From the NCBI RefSeq assembly GCF_014694455.1, contig NZ_JAAUWT010000021.1, positions 21,702 to 85,701 on the forward strand: DNA of 64,000 nt, in the 5' to 3' direction. Origin of the DNA: Vibrio sp. S9_S30. GTDB lineage: Bacteria > Pseudomonadota > Gammaproteobacteria > Enterobacterales > Vibrionaceae. Position numbers and translations under genes: made by a program. Positions 34,991-45,028 of this stretch are shown here, in pieces. The notes below the pieces were generated by a model. The model did not search any database. It had not been told where the DNA came from and saw only the letters and a list, made by a program, of their open reading frames with translations. Position 1 is the stretch's first letter; the number at the start of each line of letters is the position of its first letter.

Positions 34991-36124
34991 TTACGCCTCA
35001 AATAAATACAAGTAGTCGCCGTAACCTTGGCTGTCCATTTGCTCCACAGGAACAAACTTCATCGCTGCTGAGTTCATGCAGTAACGCAGACCGGTTGGCT
35101 TGGGCCCATCTGTAAACACATGACCGAGATGAGAGTCGCCAAACTTACTGCGAATCTCGGTTCTTGGAAACACCAATTTAAAATCGGTTTTCTCAACCAC
35201 ATAGCTCGTGCTAATGGGCTTGGTAAAACTTGGCCAGCCCGTACCCGATTTGTATTTATCTGTGGACGAAAACAGCGGCTCACCAGTGACTATATCGACA
35301 TAAATTCCCGCTTCTTTGTTGTCCCAGTACTTGTTGTTGAATGGCCGTTCTGTGCCGTCTTCTTGCGTCACATAATATTGAAGATCTGTGAGTTTTGCTT
35401 TGATTTCCTTATCCGAAGGTTTCTCATACACCTTGGCTGAGGGGGTATTTTTCGCGTCTATCAATTGGCGCAACGTTTTCGGATTCTCTTTACGATCATC
35501 ACCAAACACTTCATCTAAGTACTGATCGCGACCAGAAGCGAAGCGGTAGTAGTTGTATTTCAGGCTACTCTTTTTGTAGTAATCTTGATGGTAGGCTTCT
35601 GCTGGATAAAACGTGTCAAACTTGATCAATTCGGTTTTCAACGGTTTCGGGAAAATCATCGCCTTATCAATTTCCATCATAAATTGCTCGGCAATCTGTT
35701 TTTGCTCCGCATTGTGATAGAACACAGCGGGACGGTAATGTGCACCGCGATCAACGAATGACCCTTTGTTGTCTGTCGGGTCGATATGGCGGAAAAAGTG
35801 GTCCAGCACTTCTTCATAGCTAACCACATTAGAATCAAACGTCACGCTTATCACTTCGATATGACCCGTTCCGCCAGAAGCAACTTGGCGATAGGTAGGG
35901 TTTTCTAGCTCCCCTCCAGAATATCCAGACACCACATCCAGTACGCCTGGCAGTTTTTCTAAATCAGATTCGGTACACCAAAAGCACCCACCGGCGAGCG
36001 TTGTTATTTCTGATTTACCCGATCCAGCTTTGTTTTCCATTGTATCTGCTGTTCCAGTTTGACTAAGTAAGATGAACAGCACAGGGACCGAGATTCCCAC
36101 TAATAATTTCGAGACTCTATTCAT
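34991..36124 (-). CDS. Exported bifunctional methionine sulfoxide reductase MsrAB
   Basis: A fusion of MsrA and MsrB that repairs both S- and R-methionine sulfoxide, probably in the periplasm. The start at 36124 (AAGGAAATT before ATG) gives an N-terminal signal or anchor segment MNRVSKLLVGISVPVLFILLS. MsrA follows with catalytic Cys in GGCFWCTE at about residue 47, then GYSGGELENPTY and RHIDPTDNKGSF. MsrB starts near residue 230 with KYKSGTGWPSF and the catalytic Cys in LRYCMNSAAMKF. The MsrB half lacks the zinc CxxC pairs seen in stand-alone MsrB. Total length 378 residues. A separate single-domain MsrB is encoded at 46.3 kb. Confidence 0.92.
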   Translation of the reverse strand: MNRVSKLLVGISVPVLFILLSQTGTADTMENKAGSGKSEITTLAGGCFWCTESDLEKLPGVLDVVSGYSGGELENPTYRQVASGGTGHIEVISVTFDSNVVSYEEVLDHFFRHIDPTDNKGSFVDRGAHYRPAVFYHNAEQKQIAEQFMMEIDKAMIFPKPLKTELIKFDTFYPAEAYHQDYYKKSSLKYNYYRFASGRDQYLDEVFGDDRKENPKTLRQLIDAKNTPSAKVYEKPSDKEIKAKLTDLQYYVTQEDGTERPFNNKYWDNKEAGIYVDIVTGEPLFSSTDKYKSGTGWPSFTKPISTSYVVEKTDFKLVFPRTEIRSKFGDSHLGHVFTDGPKPTGLRYCMNSAAMKFVPVEQMDSQGYGDYLYLFEA

Positions 36125-36420
36125 AATTTCCTTAACGTCATTTTTATCAATGGAGTTACATAAGAAGACAGGCGTGGTCACAAAAAAGTTACAGCGATAA
36201 TGGAAATTTCTTTGCCTTCATCATATGCAGTTACTCAAAGCAAAGAGTCAAATCGGGGATAACCCTTCACGTAGAGTCCGTTCAGGATATAAAATTCGAT
36301 CCGCTTCGCATTAAAGGAAATAATAAATACATCAATGAGTTTCTTGCTTGATACCCTCTGATGAGAAAATTCGTTCAACGACTTAAATGACTCTAGATAA
36401 GTTTGGTTTGGGGAAGTGAT

Positions 36421-36642
36421 ATGAAACAATTATTCGCTTATGTTGGGCTGATGCTTTTTAGTTTTCTAACCAATTTTTTAATCTATACCCATTCTTTTAA
36501 TGTTCAGGCGACACCCTTTCTTCATGAAGAACGACGCGTCGAAAGTGCAGTGCTGATGTTTCAAACTACGCTTCCGGCTTACTTTTTGTCTTCTCTGCTT
36601 CTGACATTTTTGTTTTTCTTGGTTGCTAGAAAAATGAAATAG
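36421..36642 (+). CDS. Small inner-membrane protein of unknown function
   Basis: A 73-residue protein with two hydrophobic helices (residues ~4-23 and ~47-67) joined by a polar loop that contains HEERRVESAV. The likely topology is two membrane spans with a short basic C-terminus (ARKMK). GGGGAAGTG before ATG 36421 favours this start over the in-frame ATG 18 bases earlier. No family was recognised. Confidence 0.6.
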   Translation: MKQLFAYVGLMLFSFLTNFLIYTHSFNVQATPFLHEERRVESAVLMFQTTLPAYFLSSLLLTFLFFLVARKMK

Positions 36643-36907
36643 ACCAGTTTCGGAACAGCTCAAAATTAATGAGAAAATCTCAGGCAGTTTATGTCGTACC
36701 CTTTCTAAAACTCTACGTCGCAGTATTAAATCGAAAGAAAACATGGAACGTTACCACTTTCCTTTAAAAGCAATATTATGCATTTTCTATGTGCTCGTAT
36801 TGCATCTTATGAAATATCACATTCCAAATAGAGCGTATATTTCCAGAAAGTACGGTTTTAGAGAATGTAGATGTTCTCACGACAAGTACTATCTACCCGT
36901 TTTGGGG

Positions 36908-38887
36908 CTAACTCTTTTTTGCAACGGCTCCGCGCTTTCTTGTTGTCCCTGATTTTTTCGCTGTGCTTTTGCCTGTGCTGCGGCGCTTTTTGTAGGCTGG
37001 TCGCTCTACTTTGGGTAAATGCCTGAGCGATTCTGGAACAGGGCCAAGTTTTACTGTTTCCATTAAACCCGTAATTTTGGATTCCAATGCTTGCATAAAA
37101 GGTTGGTAGGCTTGGTTGCGCTCTGCCATACCTTGAAGTTGATGTTCCCAATTGGCGGTCATGTCTGGGTAGGTGGACTCGTTCGGCAGAGCATGGATCA
37201 ATCCTCTACCGGCCGGAGAACTTACAATAGATTTGCCTTGGCGAGTAAGCAATTGGCGCTTGAATAGAGTGTCTAGAATGCCAGCTCGTGTGGCTTCTGT
37301 GCCTAAGCCATCGGTTTCACGTAGGATTTTCTTGAGCTCTTTGTCTTGCACAAATCGCGCAATCCCTGTCATGGCTTGAAGCAATGTGGCTTCAGTAAAA
37401 TGCTTCGGCGGTTCGGTTTTTCTGTCTTTGATTTCACCTTCACGGCAAGTGAGTACCGTTCCTTCTGGTAATGGAGGAACGGTATCGACCCCGTCTTCTT
37501 TCTCTGCGTTGTCTTTCCCCATCAGTATTTTCCATCCGGGATCAATCAACTGCTTACCAGACGCAACAAATGTTCCTCCAGCGATATCAAAGATCAGCTT
37601 GGCTTCTGCAAAGACGGCTGGTGGATAGAATTGCATCAGGTATTGTCGGGCGATCTGTTGGTAAATCTTCATTTCATTGCCAGAAAGCCCGTTCACCGAT
37701 GCCTTTTTAGGCGTGGGAATGATCGCGTGGTGGGCATCGACTTTACTGTCGTTCCACGCTTTTGACTTACGAGACAAGTCTGCACCTTGAACTGCCTGAG
37801 TGAGCTCTTTAGCGTTGTTAGCAATGGCGTCGGTTACCACCCCAGCTTGTGCAAAGTGTTCCACCGGTAAATAGCGGCTATCTGAACGTGGGTAGGTAAT
37901 CAGTTTGTGTTTTTCATACAGCGATTGGCAAACATTCAGCACATCTTGCGCACTCATGCCAAAACGTTTTGCGGCATCAATTTGCAATGCGGAAAGAGAA
38001 TACGGGAGCGGCGCGGCTTGCTTGGTTTGTTTTTGCTCCGATTTCGTGACCGTAGCGGGCTGGTTAGCGATACGTGAGGCGACGTTCTCTACCAGTTTTC
38101 GGTTGAGTACTCTGCCTTCTTCATCTTGCCAAGGCTTGCAGGCTTCGCTCGGTTTCCAGCGAGCACGAATATCAAAACTGCCATTTTGATCTTGATAGGG
38201 GATCAGTGCGTGTAAGGTAAAGTAATCTCTCGGTACAAAGTGTTCGATTTCTTCGTCACGGCGAACCACCAAACCCAATACCGGGGTTTGTACTCTGCCA
38301 ACCGACAACACGCCTTGATAGCCCGCTTTTTGACCAAGCAAGGTATACGCCCGAGACATGTTCATGCCATACAACCAGTCGGCACGGGAACGAGCGAGCG
38401 CCGATACAGAAAGAGGAATGAAATCGCGGTTACTACGAAGCTGAGAAAGTGCACGCTTTACAGCAGGCAAGTTTAAATCGCTGATCAGCAATCGTTCCAT
38501 AGCCTCTTTTTTACCCTTGGGGACTTTGCAGTAATCAATCACTTCATCCACCAGCAGTTGCCCTTCCCGATCTGGGTCGCCAGCATGAACGATATGACTG
38601 TTTTCTTTTAAGAGTTTACGGATGACGGTGAGCTGTTTGCTGGCAGATTGTCGAGGGCGAAGCTGCCATTGCTGCGGAACAATGGGCAGATCATTCATGT
38701 TCCATTTTTTGTATCGCTCGTCATAGGCATCGGGTTCCACTTGCTCAAGCAAGTGACCGATACACCAAGTGACGATGTCACCATTCCCACAACGAATAAA
38801 GCCATTTTCGTTTTTTTGAGGCTTGGGTAGAGCGGCGGCAATCGCGCGACCTAAGCTGGGTTTTTCGGCAATGATGAGTCGAGACAT
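36908..38887 (-). CDS. topB: DNA topoisomerase III
   Basis: Type IA topoisomerase that decatenates DNA, 659 residues. The N-terminal Toprim domain is visible (MSRLIIAEKPSLGRAIAAAL and HAGDPDREGQLLVDEV with the DxD metal site). The active-site tyrosine lies in LITYPRSDSRYLP at about residue 335. SRADWLYGMNMSRAYTLL is another core motif. The C-terminus is a basic, Arg/Lys/Thr-rich tail after the core; zinc fingers are not seen, as expected for TopB. It follows ydjA with a terminator between, so it is probably transcribed alone. Confidence 0.95.
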   Translation of the reverse strand: MSRLIIAEKPSLGRAIAAALPKPQKNENGFIRCGNGDIVTWCIGHLLEQVEPDAYDERYKKWNMNDLPIVPQQWQLRPRQSASKQLTVIRKLLKENSHIVHAGDPDREGQLLVDEVIDYCKVPKGKKEAMERLLISDLNLPAVKRALSQLRSNRDFIPLSVSALARSRADWLYGMNMSRAYTLLGQKAGYQGVLSVGRVQTPVLGLVVRRDEEIEHFVPRDYFTLHALIPYQDQNGSFDIRARWKPSEACKPWQDEEGRVLNRKLVENVASRIANQPATVTKSEQKQTKQAAPLPYSLSALQIDAAKRFGMSAQDVLNVCQSLYEKHKLITYPRSDSRYLPVEHFAQAGVVTDAIANNAKELTQAVQGADLSRKSKAWNDSKVDAHHAIIPTPKKASVNGLSGNEMKIYQQIARQYLMQFYPPAVFAEAKLIFDIAGGTFVASGKQLIDPGWKILMGKDNAEKEDGVDTVPPLPEGTVLTCREGEIKDRKTEPPKHFTEATLLQAMTGIARFVQDKELKKILRETDGLGTEATRAGILDTLFKRQLLTRQGKSIVSSPAGRGLIHALPNESTYPDMTANWEHQLQGMAERNQAYQPFMQALESKITGLMETVKLGPVPESLRHLPKVERPAYKKRRSTGKSTAKKSGTTRKRGAVAKKS

Positions 38888-38917
38888 AAATACACGTGAA
38901 AAGATTCAGATAATACA

Positions 38918-38943
38918 AAAGCCACATTATCTAATGTGGCTTT
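38918..38943 (-). terminator. Terminator between ydjA and topB
   Basis: Perfect hairpin AAAGCCACATTA / TAATGTGGCTTT with a two-base loop. On the minus strand it is followed by CTTTTG, a modest T-run. It would separate ydjA transcripts from topB. Confidence 0.6.
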
Positions 38944-39005
38944 CAGAATGCAAGAAAAACTGTTTTTTTATACAGTTAATTTGTATTACTACAGAAAATA
39001 GGTTG

Positions 39006-39554
39006 CTATAGGAATTCGATAAATTGGCTTAAATCACGCTCTGGCACTTTCATCGGCGTACAACCTGGTGTACCTACGTAGAGGAAACCAACGATTTCGT
39101 CTTTGCCTTCTAAACCAAATGCTTCGTGCACTTTCGGGTGGAACATCCAGCTTCCTGAGCGCCAAAATGCTTGAAAGCCTTGGGCTACGGCTGCCATTTG
39201 CATCGCTTGAACGGCACATCCCGCTGAAAGGTATTGTTCCAGTGCGGGCACTTTTTCATGCTCGGTGACTTTGGCGATGACGGTAATCACCATAGGGGCA
39301 CGAAAAGGGGCGTTTTTCAGTTTTTCAATGACCGCTTCTTCACTGTTTTCCGCTTCAGCTGCCGATACTAGGATATCGGCCAGTTTTGCCAACCCTTCGC
39401 CTTGTGAAATCACGAAACGCCAAGGCGTGAGCCCTGCATGGTCCGGGGCGCGAAGCCCAGCTTTGATGATATTTTGAAGTGTTTCACCTTCTGGCGCAGG
39501 CGCAGAAAGCTTCGCAATTGAGCGACGATTCAATAAAAGATCTAGCGCTTCCAT
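39006..39554 (-). CDS. ydjA: Nitroreductase-family protein YdjA
   Basis: A 182-residue FMN-dependent nitroreductase of the minimal YdjA type. The family opening MEALDLLLNRRSIAKL (FMN phosphate-binding Arg/Ser), APDHAGLTPWRFVISQGEG and GFQAFWRSGSWMFH are all present. Physiological substrate is unknown in the family. A good ribosome site is AATAAGGATTTCAA. It sits between fadH and topB, the order also seen in other vibrios. Confidence 0.92.
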   Translation of the reverse strand: MEALDLLLNRRSIAKLSAPAPEGETLQNIIKAGLRAPDHAGLTPWRFVISQGEGLAKLADILVSAAEAENSEEAVIEKLKNAPFRAPMVITVIAKVTEHEKVPALEQYLSAGCAVQAMQMAAVAQGFQAFWRSGSWMFHPKVHEAFGLEGKDEIVGFLYVGTPGCTPMKVPERDLSQFIEFL

Positions 39555-39605
39555 TTGAAATCCTTATTTGTTTTTTTCAAATGTAGCACAAACCTAACCA
39601 AATTT

Positions 39606-39628
39606 AGCCCCTGCATTTGCGGGGCTAA
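39606..39628. terminator. Weak hairpin between fadH and ydjA
   Basis: Perfect stem TAGCCCC / GGGGCTA just after the fadH stop. The T-run on either strand is poor, so it may be a weak terminator or an RNA-end stabiliser. Confidence 0.4.
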
Positions 39629-39636
39629 TTCTGTGC

Positions 39637-41640
39637 TTATAGCGATACCGCTAGCTTGACACCTTGGCGAATGGCTCGAACGGCATCAAGCTCACCCGCA
39701 TGATCCGCTCCGCCGATTATATGAAGCTTGTCGCCAAGTTTGACCCAGTCCGATTCAAAAGGTCTGACCGATTCTTGCCCTGCGCACACCACAACCGTAT
39801 CGGCGTCCAACAGTTTTTCATTCCCCTCGTGTTCTATGTATAAGCCTTTGCCATTCAGTCGCTGGTACTTCACACCGCCGATCAAATTGACTCCACGCTT
39901 CTCTAACGTGCGTTTGTGGATCCAGCCCGTGGTTTTGCCCGGTCCCTTTCCTACACGCCCCTCCCGACGTTGCAGAACCCAAACGATTTTATCGCTGACA
40001 GAATCGGGGTAAGGGAATAGACCACCTGGGTGCTCTATGTTTTTGTCTATGCCCCATTCGTGTAGCCAATCATCCAAATCATGACCATTTGGCTCCGTTA
40101 GCATGGTGGCGACATCAATCCCAATCCCACCCGCTCCGATGATGGCGATTTTCTCACCGACAGGGGGTTTATCGCGGATCAGCGTTTGGTAGTCCACCAC
40201 TTTTTCCGCATTATCAAAACCTTCGATTTGCACGTCACGCGGCGCAACGCCGGACGCCATCACCACTTCGTCGTACCCTTCCAACATGTCAAACGTCACT
40301 TCTGTAGACAACTTAAGGTTTACCCCTGTGGTATCAATGCGATTGGCAAAGTAGCGGATGGTTTCTCGAAACTCTTCTTTACCAGGGATTTGCATGGCCA
40401 AGCGGAATTGACCACCAATGCGATCGTTGCGTTCATATAAATCCACTTCATGTCCGCGTTCCGCTGCCGTGGTCGCAAAAGACAACCCTGCTGGTCCCGC
40501 CCCCACAACGGCGATTTTTTTCTTCTTCATTGCAGGCTGAACCACGATTTCAGATTCGTAACACGCCCTTGGGTTGACCAGACAACTGGCTCGTTTGCCT
40601 TTGAATACGTTATCTAAACACGCTTGGTTACAAGCAATGCAGGTATTAATGAGGTGACTTTGCTGTGCTTCTGCTTTGTTCACAAACTCTGGGTCGGCCA
40701 AGAAAGGGCGAGCCATCGACACCATATCCGCCTGACCAGAAGCGATGATTTTCTCAGCTTCATCAGGGGTATTGATTCGGTTACATGTGATAACTGGTAT
40801 ATTGAGGTGCGGTTTCACTTTTTCAGTCACCCAAGCAAAGGCACTCCTTGGAACTTGTGTAGCAATGGTTGGGACTCGCGCCTCATGCCAACCAATGCCA
40901 GTATTGATGATGGTGACCCCCGCTTTTTCCAATGCCTTCGCCAGTATGACGACTTCTTCAAAGGTACTGCCTTCTTCGACCAAATCCAGCATGGATAATC
41001 GGAATATGATGATGAATTCGTTGCCCACTTTTTCTCGAATCGCTTTCACTGTTTCAATCGGAAAGCGTATGCGGTTTTCATAGCTTCCGCCCCATTCGTC
41101 GTAACGCATGTTGGTGCGTTTACAAATGAATTGGTTGATCAAGTACCCTTCCGACCCCATGATTTCGATACCGTCATACCCCGCTTCTTGTGCAAGAGAG
41201 GCAGAATTAGCGAATGCGCCGATGGTTTTGCGAATCTGACGTTCACTCATTTCGCTGGGTGTGAATTTCGCAATGGGGGCTCTGATGCCTGATGCGCTTT
41301 GAGAAAAAGGATGCATCGCATATCGACCAGCATGAAGCAATTGAAGCGCAATTTTCCCACCGTGTTCATGCACGGCATCGGTGACAACTTTATGGGCTTG
41401 AGCATGTTTTCTTTTACTGAATTCGGCACTGAACGGGTGTAGCCTTCCTCGTAAAGTTGGGGAAAACCCACCAGTAACAATAAGCCCTACTCCCCCCTTT
41501 GCCCGCTCGGCATAGAAAGCCGCGAGCTTGTGCAAACCTTGCTTGTCTTCTTCCAATCCAGTATGCATGGAACCCATTAATACCCGATTGCGTAACTGGG
41601 TAAAGCCCAGATCCAGCGGCGAAAGTAAATTAGAATACAT
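39637..41640 (-). CDS. fadH: 2,4-dienoyl-CoA reductase
   Basis: Cytosolic flavoenzyme (FMN, FAD and a 4Fe-4S cluster) that reduces 2,4-dienoyl-CoA during beta-oxidation of unsaturated fatty acids. The 667 residues fit the NADPH-dependent bacterial type. An old-yellow-enzyme barrel (1-~340) carries LLHAGRYAMHPFS and EIMGSEGYLINQF. The iron-sulfur cysteines lie in CIACNQACLDNVFKG plus the following SCLVNPRACYE. The C-terminal pyridine-nucleotide domain opens with IAVVGAGPAGLSFA. It is transcribed alone and is divergent from sppA. Confidence 0.95.
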   Translation of the reverse strand: MYSNLLSPLDLGFTQLRNRVLMGSMHTGLEEDKQGLHKLAAFYAERAKGGVGLIVTGGFSPTLRGRLHPFSAEFSKRKHAQAHKVVTDAVHEHGGKIALQLLHAGRYAMHPFSQSASGIRAPIAKFTPSEMSERQIRKTIGAFANSASLAQEAGYDGIEIMGSEGYLINQFICKRTNMRYDEWGGSYENRIRFPIETVKAIREKVGNEFIIIFRLSMLDLVEEGSTFEEVVILAKALEKAGVTIINTGIGWHEARVPTIATQVPRSAFAWVTEKVKPHLNIPVITCNRINTPDEAEKIIASGQADMVSMARPFLADPEFVNKAEAQQSHLINTCIACNQACLDNVFKGKRASCLVNPRACYESEIVVQPAMKKKKIAVVGAGPAGLSFATTAAERGHEVDLYERNDRIGGQFRLAMQIPGKEEFRETIRYFANRIDTTGVNLKLSTEVTFDMLEGYDEVVMASGVAPRDVQIEGFDNAEKVVDYQTLIRDKPPVGEKIAIIGAGGIGIDVATMLTEPNGHDLDDWLHEWGIDKNIEHPGGLFPYPDSVSDKIVWVLQRREGRVGKGPGKTTGWIHKRTLEKRGVNLIGGVKYQRLNGKGLYIEHEGNEKLLDADTVVVCAGQESVRPFESDWVKLGDKLHIIGGADHAGELDAVRAIRQGVKLAVSL

Positions 41641-41810
41641 AGGGAGAGCTCACTTTAATTTTATAGTAATGGTACGACCACCCTAAAAGCCTCAAAACAA
41701 AAAATCAAACACCTGTTTACATTTTTACAACAACGATCAATCTTCTGTGTTTTTCTTCTCTAAGATCACGTAGGATGGAGTGATTAGCTAAGTACTTGTA
41801 TTGGAAAGAC

Positions 41811-43661
41811 ATGAAAAAGATATTTCGAATTATAGGATTGATTTTTAAATGGATATGGAAAGCAATTTCCTTCCTACGTGTTGCCATCATCAACCTTTTC
41901 TTTTTGTTTTCTTTAGCGATCATCTATTACGTCTATACCCAAGCCGATGCCACAGCACCTGCTGTTCAAGAAAAATCGGCACTTGTGATGAATTTGTCTG
42001 GTCCCATAGTGGAACAAGGCAGCTACGTTGCTCCTATGGATTCATTCACTGGATCGTTGCTAGGAAACAAATTACCCAAAGAAAATGTTTTGTTCGATAT
42101 TGTTGAGGCAATTCGATATGCACAAAACGATGACAACGTGACCGGTTTGGTGTTAGCACTGCGTGAAATGCCGGAAACCAATCTCACCAAGCTTCGCTAC
42201 ATTGCCAAAGCACTAAACGAATTTAAAACCTCCGGTAAACCTGTCTACGCCATTGGTGACTTTTACAACCAGAGCCAGTATTACTTGGCCAGTTATGCCG
42301 ACAAAATCTACTTGGCACCGGACGGCGCGGTACTTATACAGGGCTACGGTGCGTACAACCTTTATTACAAAGACATGTTAGAGAAGATGGATGTTAATAC
42401 GCATGTCTTCCGTGTTGGCACCTACAAATCGGCGATTGAGCCATTTACCCGCAACGATATGTCTGACGAAGCCAAAGAGTCGGCGTCTCGCTGGCTAACA
42501 CAACTTTGGGATGCGTTCATTTATGATGTTGCCTTAAATCGCAAGATTGAAGCGTCGACGCTCGCTCCGAGCGAAACCGACATGCTGACATTACTTAACG
42601 AAGCCAAAGGCGATCTAGCACAGCTTTCCAAAAATATTGGGTTGGTTGACGAACTGGCGACCAGACAACAAGTTAGAAAAGCATTGGTTGAAGAGTTTGG
42701 CAGCAATGGCAACGACAGCTTCAACCACGTTGGGTACTACGAGTACCTTGCGACCATGAAACCAAACGTGAAATTTGCCGCTGACGATATCGCGGTGATT
42801 GTGGCAAGCGGCGCGATTATGGATGGTTTCCAGCCTCGCGGTACAGTCGGCGGTGATACGATTGCCTCACTGATGCGTGATGCCAGAATTGACGACAAAA
42901 TCAAAGCAGTGGTACTTCGAGTTGATAGCCCTGGCGGCAGTGCTTTTGCTTCGGAAGTCATTCGTAACGAAGTACAAGCATTACGTGATGCAGGAAAACC
43001 CGTCGTTGTGTCTATGTCGAGCTTGGCGGCTTCTGGTGGTTACTGGATATCAATGAGTGCCGATAAAATCGTCGCACAGCCAACCCCCCTAACAGGTTCC
43101 ATTGGCATATTCAGTGTGATTACAACGTTTGAGAAGGGCTTAAACAACCTTGGCATCAATAACGATGGCATTGGCACAACGCCTTTCTCTGGCATTGGCG
43201 TAACGCGTGGGCTCACTCCTGCGGCATCTGAAGCCATTCAACTGGGCATTGAACACGGCTACCAACGCTTTATTGGTCTTGTTGGTGAAAACCGTAACAT
43301 GAGCATTGCCGATGTCGATAAAGTTGCACAAGGGCGCGTTTGGACTGCGAAAGACGCAATGGAATTCGGATTGGTCGATCAAATGGGCGATTTCGATGAT
43401 GCGGTTAAATTGGCGGCTGAGTTAGCGGGGCTGGATTCCTACAATATCTACTGGATAGAAGAACCGTTGTCTTCTACCGAACAAATCATTCAAGAGTTGA
43501 TGCAAAACATCTCTGTTAACTTAGGCATCGATGTAAACAGCGTTTTACCTCAATCGCTGCAACCTGTTGCCAAGCAGCTTAAGCAAGATTTAAGCATAAT
43601 GCAGAACTTTAACGATCCCAAAGGGTACTATGCATTTTGCTTGAATTGCCAAGTTCAATAG
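41811..43661 (+). CDS. sppA: Signal peptide peptidase SppA (67-kDa type)
   Basis: Inner-membrane serine protease that degrades cleaved signal peptides, 616 residues. One N-terminal membrane helix at about 24-44 anchors it, facing the periplasm. Two tandem S49 domains follow. The catalytic lysine is Lys206 in RVGTYKSAIEPF and the nucleophile Ser408 in SLAASGGYW, matching the E. coli Lys/Ser dyad. GGAAAGAC before ATG 41811 decides this start. A terminator follows. Confidence 0.95.
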   Translation: MKKIFRIIGLIFKWIWKAISFLRVAIINLFFLFSLAIIYYVYTQADATAPAVQEKSALVMNLSGPIVEQGSYVAPMDSFTGSLLGNKLPKENVLFDIVEAIRYAQNDDNVTGLVLALREMPETNLTKLRYIAKALNEFKTSGKPVYAIGDFYNQSQYYLASYADKIYLAPDGAVLIQGYGAYNLYYKDMLEKMDVNTHVFRVGTYKSAIEPFTRNDMSDEAKESASRWLTQLWDAFIYDVALNRKIEASTLAPSETDMLTLLNEAKGDLAQLSKNIGLVDELATRQQVRKALVEEFGSNGNDSFNHVGYYEYLATMKPNVKFAADDIAVIVASGAIMDGFQPRGTVGGDTIASLMRDARIDDKIKAVVLRVDSPGGSAFASEVIRNEVQALRDAGKPVVVSMSSLAASGGYWISMSADKIVAQPTPLTGSIGIFSVITTFEKGLNNLGINNDGIGTTPFSGIGVTRGLTPAASEAIQLGIEHGYQRFIGLVGENRNMSIADVDKVAQGRVWTAKDAMEFGLVDQMGDFDDAVKLAAELAGLDSYNIYWIEEPLSSTEQIIQELMQNISVNLGIDVNSVLPQSLQPVAKQLKQDLSIMQNFNDPKGYYAFCLNCQVQ

Positions 43662-43725
43662 ATCGATACCCAAGTCACCTCAAGGTGCTTAGGTATAAGA
43701 ATGGAACATGAGCTCCAACCTTTCT

Positions 43726-43753
43726 AAATAGACGCTTCGGCGTCTATTTTTTT
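43726..43753 (+). terminator. Terminator of sppA
   Basis: Stem AAATAGACGC / GCGTCTATTT with an ultrastable TTCG loop and a following T-run, about 65 bases after the sppA stop. Confidence 0.93.
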
Positions 43754-43894
43754 ATGCGGTTAAGATTATGCTTAAAGGGAAAATAGAAATGTTAAGTATC
43801 GAATGGATTTATGGACTTTCCTTCTGGGGTTTTACGCAGAATTCGCTATAATTCCGCCATGATTACAACGTGTAACGAATAGAAACATAACCCT

Positions 43895-44908
43895 ATGCCA
43901 AAAAAACACATATACATCGCTTATACTGGTGGCACCATTGGAATGCAAAAGTCTGATCAAGGTTACATTCCAATTGCTGGGTTTATGGAAAAACAACTTC
44001 AAAGCATGCCAGAGTTTCATCGCGCTGAAATGCCCGATTACACCATCCACGAATACGAGCCACTGATCGATTCATCCGATATGACACCTATGGATTGGCA
44101 GCAAATCGCCGACGATATTCGTGATAATTACGACAACTACGATGGTTTTGTGATCCTACATGGCACGGATACCATGGCTTACACAGCCTCTGCGCTGTCG
44201 TTTATGTTCGAAAACCTCGGTAAACCCGTCATTGTGACGGGATCGCAAATTCCTTTGGCGGAATTGAGATCCGATGGGCAAGCGAATCTCCTCAATGCTT
44301 TGCACATCGCCGCGAATTACCCGATTAATGAAGTCACGCTATTTTTCAACAATCAGTTGATGCGTGGTAATCGCAGCACCAAATCACACGCGGATGGATT
44401 TAACGCGTTTACGTCCCCTAACCTGCCAGCGTTGCTCGAAGCAGGTATTAACATCCAAGTTAGCAATCATATTGAGGTTGACCAGAAACCAGCAGGTGAC
44501 TTTGTCGTGCATAGAATTACACCTCAGCCAATCGGCGTCATTACTATGTATCCAGGCATCTCGCACGAAGTCATTCGAAATACGCTTCGTCAACCGGTGA
44601 ATGCAATGATTCTGCTTACTTTTGGTGTCGGGAATGCCCCACAAAACCCTGAGTTATTAGGGCATTTGAAAGAAGCCTCTGAACGTGGTGTGATCGTCGT
44701 AAACCTCACACAGTGTCTCGCTGGCAAAGTGAACATGGGGGGGTACGCCACAGGGTGTGCTTTGGCGGAAGCTGGGGTCATCAGTGGCTACGATATGACA
44801 CCAGAAGCAGCGCTTGCTAAGTTGCATTACTTACTGAGCCAAAACCTCGGCTATGACGAAATAAAAAGTCAGATGCAAAAAATTCTACGCGGTGAAATGA
44901 GCTTATAA
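43895..44908 (+). CDS. ansA: Cytosolic asparaginase I
   Basis: A 337-residue type I L-asparaginase that hydrolyses asparagine to aspartate and ammonia. The first catalytic threonine is in IAYTGGTIGMQ and the second in VILHGTDTMAYTASALSFM. There is no signal peptide, as expected for the cytosolic isozyme. It follows sppA as in E. coli and other vibrios, but a terminator lies between them. Downstream it is convergent with yeaC. Confidence 0.95.
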   Translation: MPKKHIYIAYTGGTIGMQKSDQGYIPIAGFMEKQLQSMPEFHRAEMPDYTIHEYEPLIDSSDMTPMDWQQIADDIRDNYDNYDGFVILHGTDTMAYTASALSFMFENLGKPVIVTGSQIPLAELRSDGQANLLNALHIAANYPINEVTLFFNNQLMRGNRSTKSHADGFNAFTSPNLPALLEAGINIQVSNHIEVDQKPAGDFVVHRITPQPIGVITMYPGISHEVIRNTLRQPVNAMILLTFGVGNAPQNPELLGHLKEASERGVIVVNLTQCLAGKVNMGGYATGCALAEAGVISGYDMTPEAALAKLHYLLSQNLGYDEIKSQMQKILRGEMSL

Positions 44909-44949
44909 CACGGATGAGATAGGAGCGCAGGCCGCTCACTGTCAACGCT

Positions 44950-44991
44950 GCGAATAAGAAGAGGAGATTTTTGCCTCTTTTTCTTATTCGC
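44950..44991. terminator. Bidirectional terminator between ansA and yeaC
   Basis: Long hairpin GCGAATAAGAA...GAGG / CCTC...TTCTTATTCGC with a short internal bulge. It lies between the two convergent stop codons and has A/T-rich flanks. Confidence 0.8.
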
Positions 44992-45028
44992 ACCTGATTT
45001 TATTTATTATGCCACGTTCACATCAAAA

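Noticed and set aside
36743..36952. 69-codon plus-strand frame between the small membrane protein and topB
   Set aside because: It overlaps the end of topB, has no ribosome site and shows no protein-like pattern.
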